A stretch of 64,000 nt of DNA from Streptococcus mitis (lineage in GTDB: Bacteria > Bacillota > Bacilli > Lactobacillales > Streptococcaceae). The translations under genes and the position numbers were made by a program. Shown piece by piece: positions 49,047 through 58,148 of this stretch. Numbering within the stretch: the first letter of the stretch is position 1; the number at the start of each line of letters is the position of its first letter. The stretch lies in the NCBI RefSeq assembly GCF_009496285.1, contig NZ_WIJK01000001.1:87098-151097 (forward strand), read 5' to 3'. Below the pieces are notes generated by a model. That model ran no database searches, had not been told where the DNA came from, and saw only the letters and a list, made by a program, of their open reading frames with translations.

Positions 49047-49114
49047 TTTTCAATCCCTTTTATCTAACGTTTATTTTCTTTTTCTATTAACTAATAAAAT
49101 CTGTCGAATTTCAT

Positions 49115-49303
49115 CTACCATTTTTGAGGTTCTTCATGGGCGATTACTTTATCAAAGAGTTCTGCTTGATGGGCTACAATATCTAAGGGCAGCACAGTTT
49201 TTCCCTAGATCTTGATAGGTTTGATTGAGAATACTATCTAGACATTGTCGTAAGTAGTTTTCAACGTTGTAAACTGATACAATTATACTAATTTTTCTGT
49301 CAT
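49115..49303 (-). pseudogene. Decayed GT2 glycosyltransferase N-terminus fused to another fragment
   Basis: Minus strand: MTEK, then after a one-base frame change KISIIVSVYNVENYLRQCLD and SILNQTYQDLG (GT2 opening). It then runs, again out of frame, into VLPLDIVAHQAELFDKVIAHEEPQKW-stop. The frame change lies in a run of five A; six would restore it. The joint suggests a deletion inside or between glycosyltransferase genes. Confidence 0.6.
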
Positions 49304-49381
49304 TTTTATATTTCTCTTTATACTTTTCCAAAGTTATGAAAAACGGTTCTTCAGTAGGGTTCCCAATTCACTACTAGCTTT

Positions 49382-49578
49382 CTATAGTTTGCGGAAAAAT
49401 TCTCTGATGAAAGCTGAGATATCTTTACTCATGATTTTATCCAGCCTCTCAGTAGTCAACTCCTCTGACCGGTTCCACCAATATCCTTGATTTGACCATC
49501 GGGTAACAGTTGAAAAAAGCGCTGATGTTGCTTATTTTTATGTAAAAATATACAGAATTTTCCAGATACTGATACCAT
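49382..49578 (-). pseudogene. Decayed gene fragment near the glycosyltransferase island
   Basis: Minus strand: MVSVSGKFCIFLHKNKQHQRFFQLLPDGQIK in one frame, then NQGYWWNRSEELTTERLDKIMSKDISAFIREFFRKL-stop in another. The composition is coding-like, but I cannot name a family with confidence. The stretch 49579-49860 is very AT-rich with nothing recognisable. Confidence 0.45.
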
Positions 49579-49865
49579 TGCTAATCTTCCCCTTATAACT
49601 TTGACCAAGAACACGAATCTTCTATAGAGAGTTTTTTTCCAAAAAATCTTTATAAAAATCTAGTATTTTTTAGTCAAAAGCCTAGATTTATTCCATTTTA
49701 ATTATACCTTATTTTTAGCAAAAGAGCTATCATATAAATATATCTATTAGATATTATTGTAGCATTCAACTATCAATATAAGTCAATCATCTTTATTCAG
49801 TAAGAATATTTGATATATAGAATTATCTTCTAAACTTTAGATTATTTCCTTATTTTTCAAAAATC

Positions 49866-49919
49866 AAAAAACCTAGATTCTAACAGCTAGTAAATAACTA
49901 ACGGTTAAAGTCTAGGTTT
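49866..49919 (-). terminator. Terminator of the bgaC-galM operon
   Basis: AAACCTAGA pairs with TCTAGGTTT over a long loop; minus-strand T6 follows. Confidence 0.7.
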
Positions 49920-49935
49920 ACTCAGAAAACAATCA

Positions 49936-50973
49936 TTATTTCACAACAAGCTCATAACGAGTTTTGCTGGTGAAAGTTTCACCTGATTTAAGAATGACTT
50001 GATCTTTAAGATCACTATGAATAGCATCTGGTAAAGCTTGCGCCTCAAGAGCAATTCCATTGTGCTGAATCATTGGCTGACCTGCGATGATGACACTCTC
50101 ATCCACAAAGTTTGCTGTGTAGACCACAAAGCAAGGAGCCTCAGTCTTGAAGAGCAAGAAGCGACCTGAACCTTGGTCATAGAGGAATCCAGCATTGTCA
50201 TGTCCTGCAGGAAGAGCAAATGGATGGTCCAAACCAGATACGAGTTGGATTTGCTCATCTTCTTCTGCAAAGATATCTTTCAACAAAGCACCATTGTAGA
50301 TATGCTTGACCACATCACGGTTAGCATCTGGAGTTTTAGCTGGGACACCGTCAGGAGCGATTGGATAGATACCCTCTGTATTCAATTGGAAGACATGGCG
50401 GTCAACTGTCTGAGTGAAATCGCCTGACAGGTTAAAATAGCTATGGTTGGTTGGATTGACCAAGGTATCCTGGTCTGTCGTCACCTTGTAGCTAACTTCG
50501 TAGGCACCATTTTCTTCCAAGTTGTAGCTAATCCAGATCTTAAGATTTCCAGGGAAACCTCCAGTCCCGTCTGCTCTTTCTGTGTAAAGAGTCAAACCAT
50601 GATCATTCACTTCGACTAGCTCAAACAAGCTAGAATCCCAACCAGTTGAGCCACTGTGGTTACAGTTGCTAGCATTGTTGACTTCGAGTTCATAGGTTTT
50701 CCCATTGAGTTCAAATGTCGCACCTGTGATACGACCCGCAACTGGACCTACACTTGCTCCATGTTTAGGGCTATTGCCCACATAGCTTTCGAAATCGTCA
50801 AAACCTAGGATAACATTGGCAAAATTGCCAGCCTTATCTGGAGTTACATAGCGTAAAATTGTTGCTCCATAAGTCATGATTTCCAGTTGGTATCCTGCCT
50901 CCGTTTCAAAACGGTAAGCGAGGACATCCTTGCCATCAACTTTCCCAAATACACGTTCTGTGTATGCTTTCAT
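49936..50973 (-). CDS. galM: Aldose 1-epimerase (mutarotase)
   Basis: 345 residues; interconverts alpha and beta anomers of galactose or glucose. Catalytic His region NPTNHSYFNLSG near residue 165 and catalytic Glu region HNGIALEAQALPDA near 305. Start MKAYTERVFGK has AAGGAG upstream. Last gene of the galactose operon, but it also has a strong promoter of its own. Confidence 0.94.
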   Translation of the reverse strand: MKAYTERVFGKVDGKDVLAYRFETEAGYQLEIMTYGATILRYVTPDKAGNFANVILGFDDFESYVGNSPKHGASVGPVAGRITGATFELNGKTYELEVNNASNCNHSGSTGWDSSLFELVEVNDHGLTLYTERADGTGGFPGNLKIWISYNLEENGAYEVSYKVTTDQDTLVNPTNHSYFNLSGDFTQTVDRHVFQLNTEGIYPIAPDGVPAKTPDANRDVVKHIYNGALLKDIFAEEDEQIQLVSGLDHPFALPAGHDNAGFLYDQGSGRFLLFKTEAPCFVVYTANFVDESVIIAGQPMIQHNGIALEAQALPDAIHSDLKDQVILKSGETFTSKTRYELVVK

Positions 50974-51007
50974 CCTTCTCTCCTTTTTCTAATTCAATTA
51001 AGCAAAC

Positions 51008-51082
51008 AAACCATAGAAAGCGCATTCACTCTCTATGGTTTTATTGTATGATTTACAAACACCTTTGTCAAGAAACCATAGA
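51008..51082. promoter_or_regulatory. galM promoter with three copies of AAACCATAGA
   Basis: Minus-strand TTGACA (51066-51071) and TACAAT (51043-51048), spacing 17. AAACCATAGA occurs at 51008-51017 and 51073-51082, and inverted (TCTATGGTTT) at 51032-51041. The inner pair forms a hairpin at the transcript start; the outer copy lies beside the -35. This fits an operator, a leader hairpin, or the lacD terminator. Confidence 0.6.
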
Positions 51083-51119
51083 TATTTTATTAACAAAAGT
51101 CGTTTCTTCTATTTCTGAT

Positions 51120-52115
51120 CTATGCTTCTACACGTTCAGTCCATGAAGTAGCTGTTGTTTGAAGAACCTTGTTAAGTTCATCAATGTTTTCAAATCCAGT
51201 TGTACGAAGCCATTCGCGAGCTGCTGCTTCACCGTCTTTGATGTAAGCTTCAACTGATCCAGCCCATGTTGCGCGTCCGCAAAGAACACCGTTGAAGTTT
51301 GCACCTGATTCGTGGGCAAAGACAAGAGTTTCTTGGAAAAGCTTAGCTGATACACCTGCACTCAAGTAGATGTATGGCAAGTTCGTAGCTTCGTCTTGAG
51401 CTTTGAAGAAGGCTGCTGCTTCTTCGCGAGTATGAACGATTTCTCCATCGCCAAATCCTTCAACGTATTTCACGTTAACTGGAACTTCCACTTTTAAGAC
51501 ATCGATGTTGAAACGTGGGTCTGAGAAGACCTTCATAGCCCCGATAACCTTGTGTGGTTTTACTTTAGCGTATTCTGCAGAACCTGCGTCAGCAATCTTT
51601 TCGTCGTAAGCCAAGATTTCAAGGAAGAATGGAATATCCTCTGCCACACACTCAGAACCAATACGTTCAATGTAGGCTTGTTTTTCTTGGTTCAATTCAT
51701 TTGAGCTATCTACGTCATAGTAAAGCAAGAACTTAACAGCATCTGCACCTTGTTCCTTGATACGTTTTGCAGACCAAACATCCAAGCAGTCAGGCAAACG
51801 TTTAGTGCTTGTAGTATCGTATCCAGTTTTTTCATAAGCAAGGAGAAGACCTGCATTTGGAGCAAGTGCTTTTGTAGCAGGAAGTCCATACTCAGGGTCA
51901 AGAAGCATTGATGAAGCGTATTTAGTCAATTCATCCGCTACCAAGACTTTAAGTTCTTCCATTTGAGCTACTGTTGGCTCCTCTGTTTGGTATTGAGCCA
52001 TGAGACGTTTCAAAGCACCGCGTTGGTCAAAAGCAAGAGCTGAGATGATACCATTTTCGTCTGAGAGTTTTTGCAAGCAAGCAAGTTTATTTAGGCTTAA
52101 TGTTAATTTACTCAT
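51120..52115 (-). CDS. lacD: Tagatose 1,6-bisphosphate aldolase
   Basis: 331 residues from [33 protein letters not shown] precedes this ATG, and a longer upstream frame overlaps agaS. Class I aldolase of the LacD family: [16 protein letters not shown] near residue 22, the Lys region [11 protein letters not shown], and [13 protein letters not shown]. Splits tagatose-1,6-bisphosphate into DHAP and glyceraldehyde-3-phosphate. Between agaS and galM, it links the imported sugar to glycolysis. No LacC kinase is adjacent. Confidence 0.93.
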   Translation of the reverse strand: MSKLTLSLNKLACLQKLSDENGIISALAFDQRGALKRLMAQYQTEEPTVAQMEELKVLVADELTKYASSMLLDPEYGLPATKALAPNAGLLLAYEKTGYDTTSTKRLPDCLDVWSAKRIKEQGADAVKFLLYYDVDSSNELNQEKQAYIERIGSECVAEDIPFFLEILAYDEKIADAGSAEYAKVKPHKVIGAMKVFSDPRFNIDVLKVEVPVNVKYVEGFGDGEIVHTREEAAAFFKAQDEATNLPYIYLSAGVSAKLFQETLVFAHESGANFNGVLCGRATWAGSVEAYIKDGEAAAREWLRTTGFENIDELNKVLQTTATSWTERVEA

Positions 52116-52125
52116 AGATTCTTCC

Positions 52126-53292
52126 TTATTTCTCAAATTCGTGAATAATGACACCTTGAACGACACGGTTAACTGTACCTGTAGGCGATGGTGTATCTGG
52201 TCTATTTCCAACTTTAAGCGAAGTCAAAAGAGCAAATAATTGACCGTAAACAATATAAGGGAAGACACGGTAAACGTCATTTAAAACCCCACCGCATCCA
52301 AGTGCTACTTCCTTAACATTTTCAAGTCCAAATGCTTGATCGCTCAAGAGAACAACACGACGAGCAATTTTGTCACCTGCAACTTCACGAACCAAGTCCA
52401 AGTCGTACTTACGAGTATAGTCTGTTGTCGTACCAAATACCAAAACGACAGTATCTTCGTTGATAAGAGATTTTGGACCGTGACGGAAGCCAACTGGGCT
52501 TTCATACATAGTCGCAACCTGACCAGCAGTCAATTCCAAAATTTTAAGCTGGGCTTCGTGAGCAAGTCCGAAGAATGGGCCTGCACCTAGGTAAATCACT
52601 CGGTTAAAGTCTAGGTCTACCAACTCTTTGACATCTGCCACATTATCAAGGACTTTACGAGCTAAACTAGATAGCACTGCAAAACGTTCAGCTTTAACAG
52701 CAAATTCTGTAGGATCAAATACCAAAAGTGCTGTCAACATCATTGAAGTGAAGCTTGAAGTCATAGCAAAGCCAGCATCGTTAGACGCAGCTGGTTGTAG
52801 CAACAAGAGGTTGCGGTCATCACCATGCGCTTGGAGAGCCAATTTCCCTTCAGCCGCACATGTGATTGTTACTTGATAAAGTTCATCAACCAAAGCCTTA
52901 GCCAAGTCAACTGTTGCCACACTCTCAGGTGAGTTCCCGCTACGAGCGAATGATACCAAAACAGTCGCTACATCTTTTTTCAAATAGGTTTGTGGATTGG
53001 CAACAATATCTGTTGTCGCAATAGCATTAAAATTCCATTTACGTTCATCATAAACTTCCTTGAAGTATGGAACTAAGGTGTCACCTACATAAGCAGAAGT
53101 TCCAGCACCAGTTAGGATTACTTTGATATAGTCATGCTTATCTGCAATTCCTTGCAAAAAGGCTGCAATTTCGTCACGGCGGGCTTGATAGGATTCAAAA
53201 GCCTCTTTCCAAACATCTGGTTGTTGGTAAATTTCACGTGTGGTGATCTCTGCTCCCAACTCAAGCAAATCTTCTTTTGTATAATCTAGCAT
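52126..53292 (-). CDS. agaS: AgaS family sugar isomerase/deaminase (SIS domains)
   Basis: 388 residues with two SIS domains: [20 protein letters not shown] near residue 62 with [13 protein letters not shown] following, and [25 protein letters not shown] near 240. AgaS proteins deaminate/isomerise galactosamine-6-phosphate to tagatose-6-phosphate. Placed between the PTS genes and lacD. Confidence 0.9.
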   Translation of the reverse strand: MLDYTKEDLLELGAEITTREIYQQPDVWKEAFESYQARRDEIAAFLQGIADKHDYIKVILTGAGTSAYVGDTLVPYFKEVYDERKWNFNAIATTDIVANPQTYLKKDVATVLVSFARSGNSPESVATVDLAKALVDELYQVTITCAAEGKLALQAHGDDRNLLLLQPAASNDAGFAMTSSFTSMMLTALLVFDPTEFAVKAERFAVLSSLARKVLDNVADVKELVDLDFNRVIYLGAGPFFGLAHEAQLKILELTAGQVATMYESPVGFRHGPKSLINEDTVVLVFGTTTDYTRKYDLDLVREVAGDKIARRVVLLSDQAFGLENVKEVALGCGGVLNDVYRVFPYIVYGQLFALLTSLKVGNRPDTPSPTGTVNRVVQGVIIHEFEK

Positions 53293-53327
53293 TGAGTTCC
53301 TCTAATCTATTATTATATTGTTTTTTA

Positions 53328-53362
53328 TCTAAAATATGGGAATGGGAGTAAGCCCCATTCCC
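53328..53362 (-). terminator. Intra-operon hairpin between gadF and agaS
   Basis: GGGAATGGG pairs perfectly with CCCATTCCC; the T run after it is weak, so it probably attenuates. Confidence 0.6.
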
Positions 53363-53410
53363 ATTTATATTCTATGAAATGTGTTCAAACAGTATTTCTG
53401 TTATTACACC

Positions 53411-53818
53411 TTATTCATCTTCATCGTCATCGTCGAAACCAGCCAATAAATCATTAACTTTGACAATGCTTTCTGAAGCACGACTCTTATAATCTGCATC
53501 AGTGCCGGTTAGGCTCGCATTGATAAACTCAATAACCATTGGAAGATTCATTCCTGCGTAAAGTTCGATGTCACGACCTTCCATAATCAGACGGCTCACC
53601 ACATTACATGGTGTTCCACCAAGGAGGTCAGCAAAGACTAGGAAATCATCCAAACCTTCGACAGCAGCTTCAAATTTCGCAGTGAAATCTTCTGGTCCAT
53701 CTTCTGGAAGAAGAGCTACCGCATGAATGTTGTCTTGTGGACCCATAATCATTTCTGTGCTACCTTTAAGTTCTTCACAGAAACGTCCATGGCTCACTAA
53801 AATCAATGATTTAGTCAT
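53411..53818 (-). CDS. gadF: PTS mannose-family EIIA component
   Basis: 135 residues; phosphorylated His in LILVSHGRFCEELKGS near residue 10, then FADLLGGTPCNVVSRL. Accepts phosphate from HPr and passes it to EIIB (GadV). Ends in an acidic tail (DDDDEDE). Confidence 0.93.
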   Translation of the reverse strand: MTKSLILVSHGRFCEELKGSTEMIMGPQDNIHAVALLPEDGPEDFTAKFEAAVEGLDDFLVFADLLGGTPCNVVSRLIMEGRDIELYAGMNLPMVIEFINASLTGTDADYKSRASESIVKVNDLLAGFDDDDEDE

Positions 53819-53821
53819 AAA

Positions 53822-54643
53822 TTATGCGCCCATTCCAAGTGCAAATTTACCAAAGGCAGAAAGAGCCAAGGCAAGCACGATAATGATACCGATAGCTTTT
53901 GTAGAGTTCATACCTTTCTTACCAAGCAACCAGAAGATAAAGGCAGTGAAGATTGCTGGAAGCAAGCGTGGGAAGATTGAGTTCAAGATGTCTTGGAAGT
54001 CAATCATCTTTTCACCGATTGGCAATTTGTATGAAATTTCAAAGTTGATCATTGTTGCTACAAGAGCACCCATCATGAATACACCAAGTACAGATGCAGC
54101 TTCAATCAAAGCTGTCAAAGTGCTTTGCATGTTGTTGATAAGGTTAACCCCTTCTTTGTATGCAAATTCCAACTGTTTCCAACGGAAGATGTCATACGCT
54201 ACTGCAACTGCGATCCAAAGGAAGATACCCCAAGGTTGACCAGCGATAGCCATTGTTGCAGCGATAGATCCCATGATAGCAGGTACAAGTGAACCAAAGA
54301 TAGTATCTCCAAGAGGAGCGAATGGTCCCATCAAACCAGTCTTGATACCGTTAACCGCATCTTTTGAACCAACGCCATCTTTTTCTTCCATAGCAAGGTC
54401 AAAACCAGCGATGATTGTGTGGAAGAATGGTGAAGTGTTGAAGAATTGAGTATGAACTTTCATCATTTCTTTCAACTCAGGAGTTCCATCTCCATACATT
54501 TTACGCAATTGTGGCAAGATCATGTAAAGGTAACCTGATGCTTGCATACGTTCGTAGTTCCATCCCAATTGGAAAGTGAACAAGCTACGTTTGTTAATTT
54601 GATTAAAATCTTCTTTTGTTAATTTGTAATTAGAATTCGTCAT
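53822..54643 (-). CDS. gadE: PTS mannose-family EIID component
   Basis: 273 residues from MTNSNYKLTKEDFNQINKRS, with the EIID opening FTFQLGWNYERMQASGYLYMILP and GIKTGLMGPFAPLGDTIFGS; a C-terminal membrane anchor. Forms the membrane channel with EIIC. It overlaps the EIIC stop by 14 bases. Confidence 0.93.
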   Translation of the reverse strand: MTNSNYKLTKEDFNQINKRSLFTFQLGWNYERMQASGYLYMILPQLRKMYGDGTPELKEMMKVHTQFFNTSPFFHTIIAGFDLAMEEKDGVGSKDAVNGIKTGLMGPFAPLGDTIFGSLVPAIMGSIAATMAIAGQPWGIFLWIAVAVAYDIFRWKQLEFAYKEGVNLINNMQSTLTALIEAASVLGVFMMGALVATMINFEISYKLPIGEKMIDFQDILNSIFPRLLPAIFTAFIFWLLGKKGMNSTKAIGIIIVLALALSAFGKFALGMGA

Positions 54644-55535
54644 CTTCAATTTCCCCACTTTCTGATGGTGTAGAAGGTGCTGCTACAGCAACTTTTTGGC
54701 TGTTCTTGAAGTGAACAACTGCAAGGAAGATACCTACGATAGAGATACCGATCATAGACAAACCTTTGAAGTTGTTGGCAAAGCCAATTTTTTCAGCAAC
54801 GTCAGCAGGAAGAGTACCAATGATACCAGCAACTGCTCCACCAAGACCTGTTACGTATGAGTAAAGTACAGTCAACATAGCTGTCAAACCGAATCCCATA
54901 GCAAGGTAGTGAAGGTTACGTTTAACTGGAAGGTAACGAAGCAAGATAGCGAATCCAAGACCTGGAAGCATACGACCTGCAAGAGTCAAACCGTCTGCAA
55001 TCCATTTGTAGGATTCAACTAAGTCTACTACTGATTGTACAAAGGCACCACCAAAGGCAAGAGCGAAGAAGACTGGAAGGGCACGAGAAAGAGCCCAAGG
55101 AAGCGCACCAAGAAGGTAGTTACGTTCGATTCCTTTGTAGTCAAAGCGTTCGATCGCAGCATCAATACGGTGTGCGAAGAATGTAGTAGTCATACGACCA
55201 AGTACGTCGAAGTAAGTTAAAAGTGCCGCTACCGGAACCGCAATTGTTGTGATTGCAAGAGGTGCGTCAATTCCTTGTGAAACTGAGAAAGCAGTCGCAA
55301 GAACCGCACCAGAAGTTGCGTCAATACGAGAAGCACCACCAAAGGTACCTACCCCAAGTACGAACAACTGCAAGTTACCACCGATAAGCAAACCAGTTGT
55401 CAAATCTCCCATGATCAAACCAGTAATGAAACCAGCGAATACAGGGGAACCTGCAGAAGAAACGATCGTCAACTCATCACAGATTTGATAAGCTGAGTAC
55501 AAAGTGAGAAGTAAAATTTGCCACCATTGTATCAT
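54630..55535 (-). CDS. gadW: PTS mannose-family EIIC component
   Basis: 301 residues, polytopic. MIQWWQILLLTLYSAYQICDELTIVSSAGSPVFAGFITGLIMGD is the EIIC sorbose/mannose opening; about eight helices, acidic tail. Substrate channel of the Gad system. Confidence 0.93.
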   Translation of the reverse strand: MIQWWQILLLTLYSAYQICDELTIVSSAGSPVFAGFITGLIMGDLTTGLLIGGNLQLFVLGVGTFGGASRIDATSGAVLATAFSVSQGIDAPLAITTIAVPVAALLTYFDVLGRMTTTFFAHRIDAAIERFDYKGIERNYLLGALPWALSRALPVFFALAFGGAFVQSVVDLVESYKWIADGLTLAGRMLPGLGFAILLRYLPVKRNLHYLAMGFGLTAMLTVLYSYVTGLGGAVAGIIGTLPADVAEKIGFANNFKGLSMIGISIVGIFLAVVHFKNSQKVAVAAPSTPSESGEIEDDEF

Positions 55536-55561
55536 AACAATGACCTCCTAAAAATTTTTTC

Positions 55562-56038
55562 CTATTTTAATAAGCTCAAAAAGTCTGAAACTGGATCATT
55601 TGGAACCATTTGAGCAGTAAGTTTAACACCTTTTTCCGCCAATTTGTGGAAATCTTCTACGTCTTTATCTACAACGTTGATTGAACGTGTGATAGAACGT
55701 GTTTCTGGTGTTTGAGACATGTTGCCGACATTGACAGTTTCAAGTGGCACGCCTGCTTCAACCAAACCGAGGAAACGGTCAGGTTTGCGTGCTACAATCA
55801 AAAGACGTTGGCTATCGTATTTACCAGCAAGGATATTGGCTGCAGCTTTCTCAATTGGCAAAATACTCAATTTCACACCTGGTGGTGTTGCAAGTTTCAA
55901 TCCGCTCTTTTCAACATCGTTGTTAACAACTTCATTGTCAACGACCATGATACGTGAAACATTAAGTTTAGCAGACCAAAGGTTTGCTACTTGTCCGTGG
56001 ATCAAACGTCCATCGATACGGCATCCTACAATTGTCAT
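55562..56038 (-). CDS. gadV: PTS mannose-family EIIB component
   Basis: 158 residues; phosphorylated His in CRIDGRLIHGQVANLW near residue 15. Hands phosphate to the incoming sugar. Overlaps the bgaC stop by 4 bases, coupling the PTS to the exoglycosidase. Confidence 0.94.
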   Translation of the reverse strand: MTIVGCRIDGRLIHGQVANLWSAKLNVSRIMVVDNEVVNNDVEKSGLKLATPPGVKLSILPIEKAAANILAGKYDSQRLLIVARKPDRFLGLVEAGVPLETVNVGNMSQTPETRSITRSINVVDKDVEDFHKLAEKGVKLTAQMVPNDPVSDFLSLLK

Positions 56039-57822
56039 AAATTTTCCCCCTTTATATATTTTAGTGTAGGTTTACGAGTTAAATGTATGTGATCTTTATA
56101 ATCCCCTTCAGTTTCAAAGATAATGATGCGGTTAGCACCTTCCTTGAGATAGCTGTGCGGAATATAAAGCGATAAGGTTGGACCAACATTCCAGAAACGT
56201 CCTAGATTACGGCCATTGACATAGGCAATCCCTTTACCAAACTCAGATAAGTCTAAGTAGGTATCCTTTGGCACCTCAACTTCAAAATCATAGGCGTAAA
56301 AGGCAGGTTGCCCTTCTGTCCATCCTTTTGAGAAATCAATCTTTTCAGGATTATCTAGTGGAAGCGGATAGTGTTCCCAATTCAGCATAAAGTGTAGGTC
56401 TTTGCAGACACCTGTACGAATCCCTTTTCGTTGTGTATCTGCTAGGAACTTATGCCCGTAATTGACACGCCCCATATTTTCAATAAGGATGTCAAAACGA
56501 GAGAGCGCTTTCTTTTCTCCTTGATAGAAGATATCTTCTCCAATTTCAGTTTGGTACTGAGTTGCGACCCATTTCCCATCTACGAACAGCTGAGCTCTAT
56601 CGCGTCCATCAATGATGCGGATGCGTTCTTCCTCTGCGTCCCAACTAGCTTCTGTACGATAGAGAAGGTAGCCGTAGCTTTGTCCCAACTCTTCCATTTT
56701 CTTAGGATAGAGACTTTCAGTTGGACTTGTTAAACTATCTAAGGTTTCAAATAGAGAAACTTTCTCAACCAGTGGAATGTTTTCAACTTCCATGCTTTCT
56801 TTGTAAAGCGGTTCTAATTGTGGATACTCAGGATAATAAGTCGCCATCATTTCCTTAACTGCCATGTATTTAGCAGTTGGATTGCCAGCTTCATTAAGGA
56901 GAGCGTCATAATCATAAGATGTTACTTGTGGTAAATCAATAGTTCCTCGAGCTGAACAACCATTCATAAAACCAAAGTTGGTTCCACCGTGGAACATGTA
57001 AAGGTTGATAGAGCCTTGCTCTAGTACCTCATGTACGGCTTCTGCTAACTCCTCTGGCTCACGCGTGATGACTGGTTCTTTCCATCGGTTAAACCATCCA
57101 TCCCAGAATTCCATACACATGAGTGGCCATTTCTTGCCATACTCATCAAAGAACTCTTGCATTTGCGAGAAGTTAAAGTTAGCTTTTGAACCAAAGTTCC
57201 CTGTTACAAAGATATCATCTTCAATCAAGGTACCAGCTTTCAGAGTTGCTCGCCATGGACCATCAGATGTAAAGAGCGGACAAGTCACTGAACGTTCTTC
57301 CATCAATCGGCGAATCTCACGCAAGTATGTCTTGTCTTCACCATAGGAACCGTACTCATTTTCAACCTGCATCATGAGGATGTTACCACCATTTTCCAAC
57401 AATCTTGAAACAAGACGTGGAAGTAAATGATCGTAGTAACGTCCTACCATTTCAACAAAGGCTGGATCAGAGGAACGGATTCGCATGTCTTTATTTAAAA
57501 GCCATGCTGGTAAACCACCGAACTCCCACTCTGCACAGATGAAAGGAGATGGTCGTACAATAGCATACAAGCCTAAGTCCTGAGCTGTCTGAAGAAATTT
57601 GTCAATATTAAGATTGCCTTCAAAATTGAAGTTTCCCTCAGTTGGTTCATGTAAATTCCAAGCGACATAGGTTTCAACAGTGTTAAAACCTAAAGCCTTG
57701 AGATTGTACAATGAATGATACCAGTCTTCTTCAGGAATTCTAAAATAATGAATGGCACCCGATAAAATTTTGAATGGTTTCCCATCTAGGTAAAAATCAT
57801 CCTCAATTTTAAACCTTGTCAT
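56035..57822 (-). CDS. bgaC: Beta-galactosidase BgaC (GH35)
   Basis: 595 residues, no signal peptide. GH35 acid/base Glu in MMQVENEYGSYGED near residue 155 and nucleophile Glu in LMCMEFWDGWFNRW near 237; C-terminal jelly-roll domains. BgaC removes terminal beta-1,3-galactose from Gal-GlcNAc chains and is surface-associated in pneumococcus despite lacking a signal. First gene of the bgaC-gadVWEF-agaS-lacD operon; regulated by a cre site and probably by the divergent GntR gene. Confidence 0.95.
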   Translation of the reverse strand: MTRFKIEDDFYLDGKPFKILSGAIHYFRIPEEDWYHSLYNLKALGFNTVETYVAWNLHEPTEGNFNFEGNLNIDKFLQTAQDLGLYAIVRPSPFICAEWEFGGLPAWLLNKDMRIRSSDPAFVEMVGRYYDHLLPRLVSRLLENGGNILMMQVENEYGSYGEDKTYLREIRRLMEERSVTCPLFTSDGPWRATLKAGTLIEDDIFVTGNFGSKANFNFSQMQEFFDEYGKKWPLMCMEFWDGWFNRWKEPVITREPEELAEAVHEVLEQGSINLYMFHGGTNFGFMNGCSARGTIDLPQVTSYDYDALLNEAGNPTAKYMAVKEMMATYYPEYPQLEPLYKESMEVENIPLVEKVSLFETLDSLTSPTESLYPKKMEELGQSYGYLLYRTEASWDAEEERIRIIDGRDRAQLFVDGKWVATQYQTEIGEDIFYQGEKKALSRFDILIENMGRVNYGHKFLADTQRKGIRTGVCKDLHFMLNWEHYPLPLDNPEKIDFSKGWTEGQPAFYAYDFEVEVPKDTYLDLSEFGKGIAYVNGRNLGRFWNVGPTLSLYIPHSYLKEGANRIIIFETEGDYKDHIHLTRKPTLKYIKGENL

Positions 57823-57840
57823 TTTACCACCTCATACTTT

Positions 57841-57856
57841 TCGTTTGCGCTTTCAT
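57841..57856 (-). promoter_or_regulatory. cre site (CcpA) in the bgaC leader
   Basis: ATGAAAGCGCAAACGA on the minus strand matches TGNAANCGNWNNCA except the last base. It lies between the promoter and the ribosome site. Confidence 0.65.
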
Positions 57857-57871
57857 TTGTTGTTATATTAA

Positions 57872-57900
57872 ATGATAAACTAATGAATCCATCTTGTCAA
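57872..57900 (-). promoter_or_regulatory. bgaC operon promoter
   Basis: TTGACA (57895-57900) and TATCAT (57872-57877) on the minus strand, spacing 17. The AT-rich stretch to 58080 holds no clear palindrome. Confidence 0.75.
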
Positions 57901-58081
57901 TAGATTTTTCGAAAATTATTTAAAATTTTTCTTTTTTTTTACTGAATTGTTTTCTAAAATTCTTGTAAAAAAATTTTTTTCTTAAATATTCTCGATCCAG
58001 ATAGCATAAATATATAAGTTTATAACCTCAAATAATATGTAAGTCAATCACTTAGCCTATTATTTTATTTTTTTTACATTA

Positions 58082-58110
58082 TTTACTATCATTTCCAAAC
58101 CATTTATGAT
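58082..58110 (+). promoter_or_regulatory. Promoter of the GntR regulator
   Basis: TTTACT (58082-58087) and TATGAT (58105-58110), spacing 17. Confidence 0.55.
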
Positions 58111-58148
58111 AAAATCGAAGATGGAGAAGGAAAAAATGAGGTGAAAAT

